From: Bacillota bacterium
GTDB taxonomy: Bacteria > Bacillota > Clostridia > Acetivibrionales > JANLFN01
Direction: 5' to 3'
Assembly (NCBI GenBank): GCA_023421675.1
Contig: JAEZTC010000001.1
Location: forward strand, 186,001-250,000
Length of the DNA stretch: 64,000 nt
In this document: positions 61,544 through 64,000 of the stretch, one piece after another
Layout: each line of letters begins with the position of its first letter
Numbering within the stretch: position 1 is the stretch's first letter
Made by a program: the position numbers and the translations under genes
Notes under the pieces: generated by a model
The model's database searches: none
Told to the model about the DNA's origin: nothing
The model's input: only the letters and a program-made list of their open reading frames with translations

Positions 61544-63066
61544 GTTATCTTGATAATAAGGAACCGCTAAAACGTGAAGACAGACTTAAAGCCTGTATTA
61601 CATATGGCGGTACAATCTGTGGACTGGCAAAAAAGGTAGGAGGCTGCTGCTTTGATGATGGTGAAAGAAGCTTTTCACAGGGTTCAATATGCCTTTTGCT
61701 GCCGGGTATAGCAATTTTGAACAGTATTCCTGACAATGTTGTGCTTTTGCATGGTGCTATAGGCTGCGGAGCCTGTGCACATTCTCAGAATGCAAATGTA
61801 AGGTCTGGAGGAAATGCACATTTCGGAAAAGTTAAAGATATTGTCTGGCTTTCAACAGCTTTAAATGAGTCGGATGTCATCGGCGGTGGAGAAACCAAGC
61901 TTGAAAAGGCTATTGTTGAAGCCGATAACGAATACAGGCCTGCTACAATTACAGTAGTTGCAGGGTGTGTGCCTGGAATTATAGGTGATGATATTGACGG
62001 TGTTATTGAACGGACTCAGTCAAAGGTTGCTGCAAAGCTTATACCTGTTCATTGTGAAGGCTTTAAAACAAAAATATGGGCAACTGCTTATGATGCGGTT
62101 TATCATGGAATAGGCAAAAAACTTCTTGATGAACCCAATTATTACTACAATTCTTTTATTAAAGATGAGTTTGAGCAATTGAAAGAAAAGTATGTCAGAA
62201 GCCGTACAGTTAATCTTTTCAATGTATCTTCAATGGGAAAGGTTGATGAGGACGAACTTTCCAGACTTCTTCAGGCACTTGGACTTGAAGTCAATATTTT
62301 CCCTGTTTTTTCAAAGCAGGAGGAAATGTATAAGGTAACACAGGCGGCACTTTCTATAAGTACCTGCCCTACCCATGATGATTACCTCCTAAAGCATCTT
62401 AAGGAAAAATTTAATGTTCCATATATTTTAAAACATATGCCTATTGGTATAGAAAATACAAACCACTGGCTCCGCCAGGTTGCAGAATTCTTCGGACTAC
62501 AGGAGCAGGCCGAAAGGATAATTGAAGAAGAAAATAGGGAGCTGAAGGAAGCACTGCAAGAATTTCTCACTGTATTTAAGGATAAAAAGGTATTCATAGG
62601 AGCAGGTGAATTCCGTGCGCTTGCAACTGGAGGACTTTTGCAGGAATTGGGTTTTGAAATTGTTGCTCTTCGTTCATACCATCATGATGAATTTGCAACC
62701 GACGAATACGACAAGCTTATACAGGCTTCGAAGAAGGACTTTCCTATTAATATAGCAAATGTACAGCCTTATGAAGAAGCAAACCTTCTCAAAAAGCTGA
62801 AGCCTGACCTATTCCTTGGACATTGGAATGGAAATGGCACTGCATCAAAGCTTGGAATACCAACTCATGTTATTTACAACACCGGACTGAGCTATATCGG
62901 ATATAAAGGTGCTTATGAAATAGCAAGAAGGCTTTTTAGGCAGCTTACAAATTCCAGATTCAACAAGAAACTTAGTAACAACGTAAAATTGCCTTATACT
63001 GATCAATGGTATGAATCTGATCCGTTTAAATACATTAAGGCTGCAGGAGGTGGACGGGATGAGTAA
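61540..63066 (+). CDS. NifD-like nitrogenase-family subunit
   Basis: A 508-residue alpha-type subunit. P-cluster-like cysteines are Cys51 (GSICLLLPG), Cys76 (LLHGAIGCGAC) and Cys143 (VAGCVPGIIGDD), with spacings of 25 and 67 against 26 and 66 in Azotobacter NifD. Cys276 (STCPTHDDYLLKHL) lines up with the FeMo-cofactor ligand Cys275. HCEGFKTKIW replaces the HCEGFRGVSQ / SLGHH region, so Gln191 and His195 equivalents are missing. The His442 zone reads PTHVIYNTGLSYIGYKGA, with a His one position off. Start TTG 61540 after GGAGGTGG. The NifK-like gene overlaps the end by eight bases. It is not a true nitrogenase; the substrate is unknown. Confidence 0.93.
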   Translation: MSYLDNKEPLKREDRLKACITYGGTICGLAKKVGGCCFDDGERSFSQGSICLLLPGIAILNSIPDNVVLLHGAIGCGACAHSQNANVRSGGNAHFGKVKDIVWLSTALNESDVIGGGETKLEKAIVEADNEYRPATITVVAGCVPGIIGDDIDGVIERTQSKVAAKLIPVHCEGFKTKIWATAYDAVYHGIGKKLLDEPNYYYNSFIKDEFEQLKEKYVRSRTVNLFNVSSMGKVDEDELSRLLQALGLEVNIFPVFSKQEEMYKVTQAALSISTCPTHDDYLLKHLKEKFNVPYILKHMPIGIENTNHWLRQVAEFFGLQEQAERIIEEENRELKEALQEFLTVFKDKKVFIGAGEFRALATGGLLQELGFEIVALRSYHHDEFATDEYDKLIQASKKDFPINIANVQPYEEANLLKKLKPDLFLGHWNGNGTASKLGIPTHVIYNTGLSYIGYKGAYEIARRLFRQLTNSRFNKKLSNNVKLPYTDQWYESDPFKYIKAAGGGRDE

Positions 63067-64000
63067 TTTTATTGAAAGACCACGCTATTTTTGTTCACTT
63101 GGCGGTGCAATGTCAACAATTACAGCCTTGCCAAGGACTATTCCCATACTCCATGCAGCTTCAGGCTGCGCAGGAAGTATTGCCTGGGCACAGAACGGCG
63201 GAAGTGCACTTCAGGTAGGGGGTTACTGCGGTGGGCTGGCGGTTCCAAGTTCAAATGTGCAGGAAAGGGAAGTTGTCTTTGGGGGATATGACAGACTCAG
63301 GGAGCAGATTGAAAATACGCTGGAGGTAATTGATGGCGACCTTTATTTTGTCATTACCGGATGCGTGACTGAAGTTATAGGTGATGATATCAGAGCGGTT
63401 GTAAGTGAATTCAAAGGCGAGGGTGTAGATATACTAGCTGCTGAAACAGGCGGGTTCAGAGGAAATTCCTATTATGGCTATGATATAGTTATGCAGGCAT
63501 TAGTAAAGGATTTTGTCACTAAAGGGCGCTCTAAGGTCAAGGGTAAGGTTAACATTTTCGGTATTGTTCCATACATGGATGTGTTCTGGAGAGGAAACCT
63601 CGAAGGGATACGCTTTTTGCTTGAAAAGCTGGGACTTACCGCCAATACCTTCTTTACATCAGAGGACAGTCTTGAGGAAATTAAAAATTCATCTGAAGCT
63701 GAGCTTAACATAGTTGTTTCAGATGTATACGGTGTTGAGACTGCACAAGCCTTTGAAGAGATACATAATACGCCATACATTTTAACACCGCTTCCAATAG
63801 GGCCTTCCGCCTCTGATGACTTCCTACGGAAAATAGGAGATATGCTATCTATTGATAAGCAATTGGTGGAAAAGGTAATTAAGCATGAAAATGATGTATA
63901 TTACAGCTATGTCGAGCCACTCGTAGAATGCTATAATGACCTTGATATGCAGCGTTATGCAGCAGTTGTGGGAGACGTTAACTATGCAAGGGCTGTTACA
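63059..64000 (+). CDS. NifK-like nitrogenase-family subunit, cut by the window edge
   Basis: About 314 residues are visible. Cys12 (RPRYFCSLGGA), Cys37 (LHAASGCAGS) and Cys102 (VITGCVTEVIGDD) match the three P-cluster cysteines of beta subunits. The family pattern GDDIRAVVSEF and ETGGFRGNSYYGYDI follow, with no sign of frameshift. ATG 63059 overlaps the NifD-like stop. The C-terminal part lies beyond the right edge; whether further genes (for example NifE/N-like scaffolds or more methyltransferases) follow cannot be seen. Confidence 0.93.
   Translation, partial: MSNFIERPRYFCSLGGAMSTITALPRTIPILHAASGCAGSIAWAQNGGSALQVGGYCGGLAVPSSNVQEREVVFGGYDRLREQIENTLEVIDGDLYFVITGCVTEVIGDDIRAVVSEFKGEGVDILAAETGGFRGNSYYGYDIVMQALVKDFVTKGRSKVKGKVNIFGIVPYMDVFWRGNLEGIRFLLEKLGLTANTFFTSEDSLEEIKNSSEAELNIVVSDVYGVETAQAFEEIHNTPYILTPLPIGPSASDDFLRKIGDMLSIDKQLVEKVIKHENDVYYSYVEPLVECYNDLDMQRYAAVVGDVNYARAVT

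Noticed and set aside
58519..64000. True nitrogen-fixation (nifHDK) genes
   Set aside because: NifH-type motifs are perfect, but the NifD-like protein lacks the Gln191/His195 and clear His442 positions, and the neighbours are methyltransferase and transport genes rather than nifEN, nifV or nitrogen regulators.

Overview
The window looks like chromosomal DNA of a strictly anaerobic, low-GC Gram-positive bacterium of the Clostridia, most like the Ruminiclostridium / Clostridium cellulolyticum group. That placement is an inference from pyruvate:ferredoxin oxidoreductase, a large NAD(P)H-linked [FeFe] hydrogenase, an S-layer-anchored surface protein, strong GGAGG ribosome binding sites and GC-hairpin/T-run terminators. 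No rRNA, tRNA, CRISPR array or intact insertion sequence was seen.

Layout. 1-8 kb: a truncated OmpR-type response regulator at the left edge, a peroxiredoxin, an acyl-CoA synthetase, a relic of an S-layer gene, and an amino-acid permease with a MalT-like regulator. 8-13 kb: a small DUF2442 protein (apparently with an ATA start) and a 1592-residue SLH-anchored surface protein with internal duplications. 13-18 kb: a PadR-controlled multidrug exporter with clear palindromic operators, then the two-gene carboxynorspermidine (polyamine) pathway. 18-24 kb: the hydrogenase and a PadR/flavodoxin-ferredoxin/membrane-protein operon. 24-33 kb: small accessory genes (DUF3788, DinB, PPOX, GNAT, WYL regulator, MATE pump, FGE-like protein). 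33-42 kb: PFOR, a nitroreductase, a C_GCAxxG_C_C redox protein, a tryptophanase-like lyase, a copper chaperone and a CheY/CheX-like pair. 42-47 kb: a two-component system next to a three-gene ABC exporter. 47-49.4 kb: metNIQ methionine uptake.

49.6-64 kb is the most interesting part. A sulfonate/taurine-type ABC transporter is followed by one long co-directional operon. It encodes a corrinoid protein, three uroporphyrinogen-decarboxylase-type (MtaA/MtbA-like) methyltransferases, a RACo-like corrinoid-activating ATPase, a NifB-like radical SAM protein, a NifX/NafY-like protein, a NifH-like reductase, a second lipoprotein substrate-binding protein, and NifD- and NifK-like subunits; the last runs off the right edge. 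All P-cluster-type cysteines and the NifD Cys275-equivalent are present, but the NifD Gln191/His195 and His442 positions are not conserved. This argues for a nitrogenase-like enzyme with a NifB-derived cofactor that does not reduce N2.

Three promoters, for divergent metNIQ, for the ABC transporter and for the nitrogenase-like operon, share one architecture: TTGAC(A/T), a 17-bp spacer, a -10 box, then an operator of CCAAG, 16 bp and CTAGG over the start site. The shared operator and the metNIQ neighbour suggest a sulfur-starvation regulon. The working hypothesis is that the cell imports a methylated or sulfonated organosulfur compound, removes methyl groups through the corrinoid proteins, and cleaves it reductively with the NifHDK-like enzyme to obtain sulfur. 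This would be analogous to, but differently built from, the methylthio-alkane reductase.
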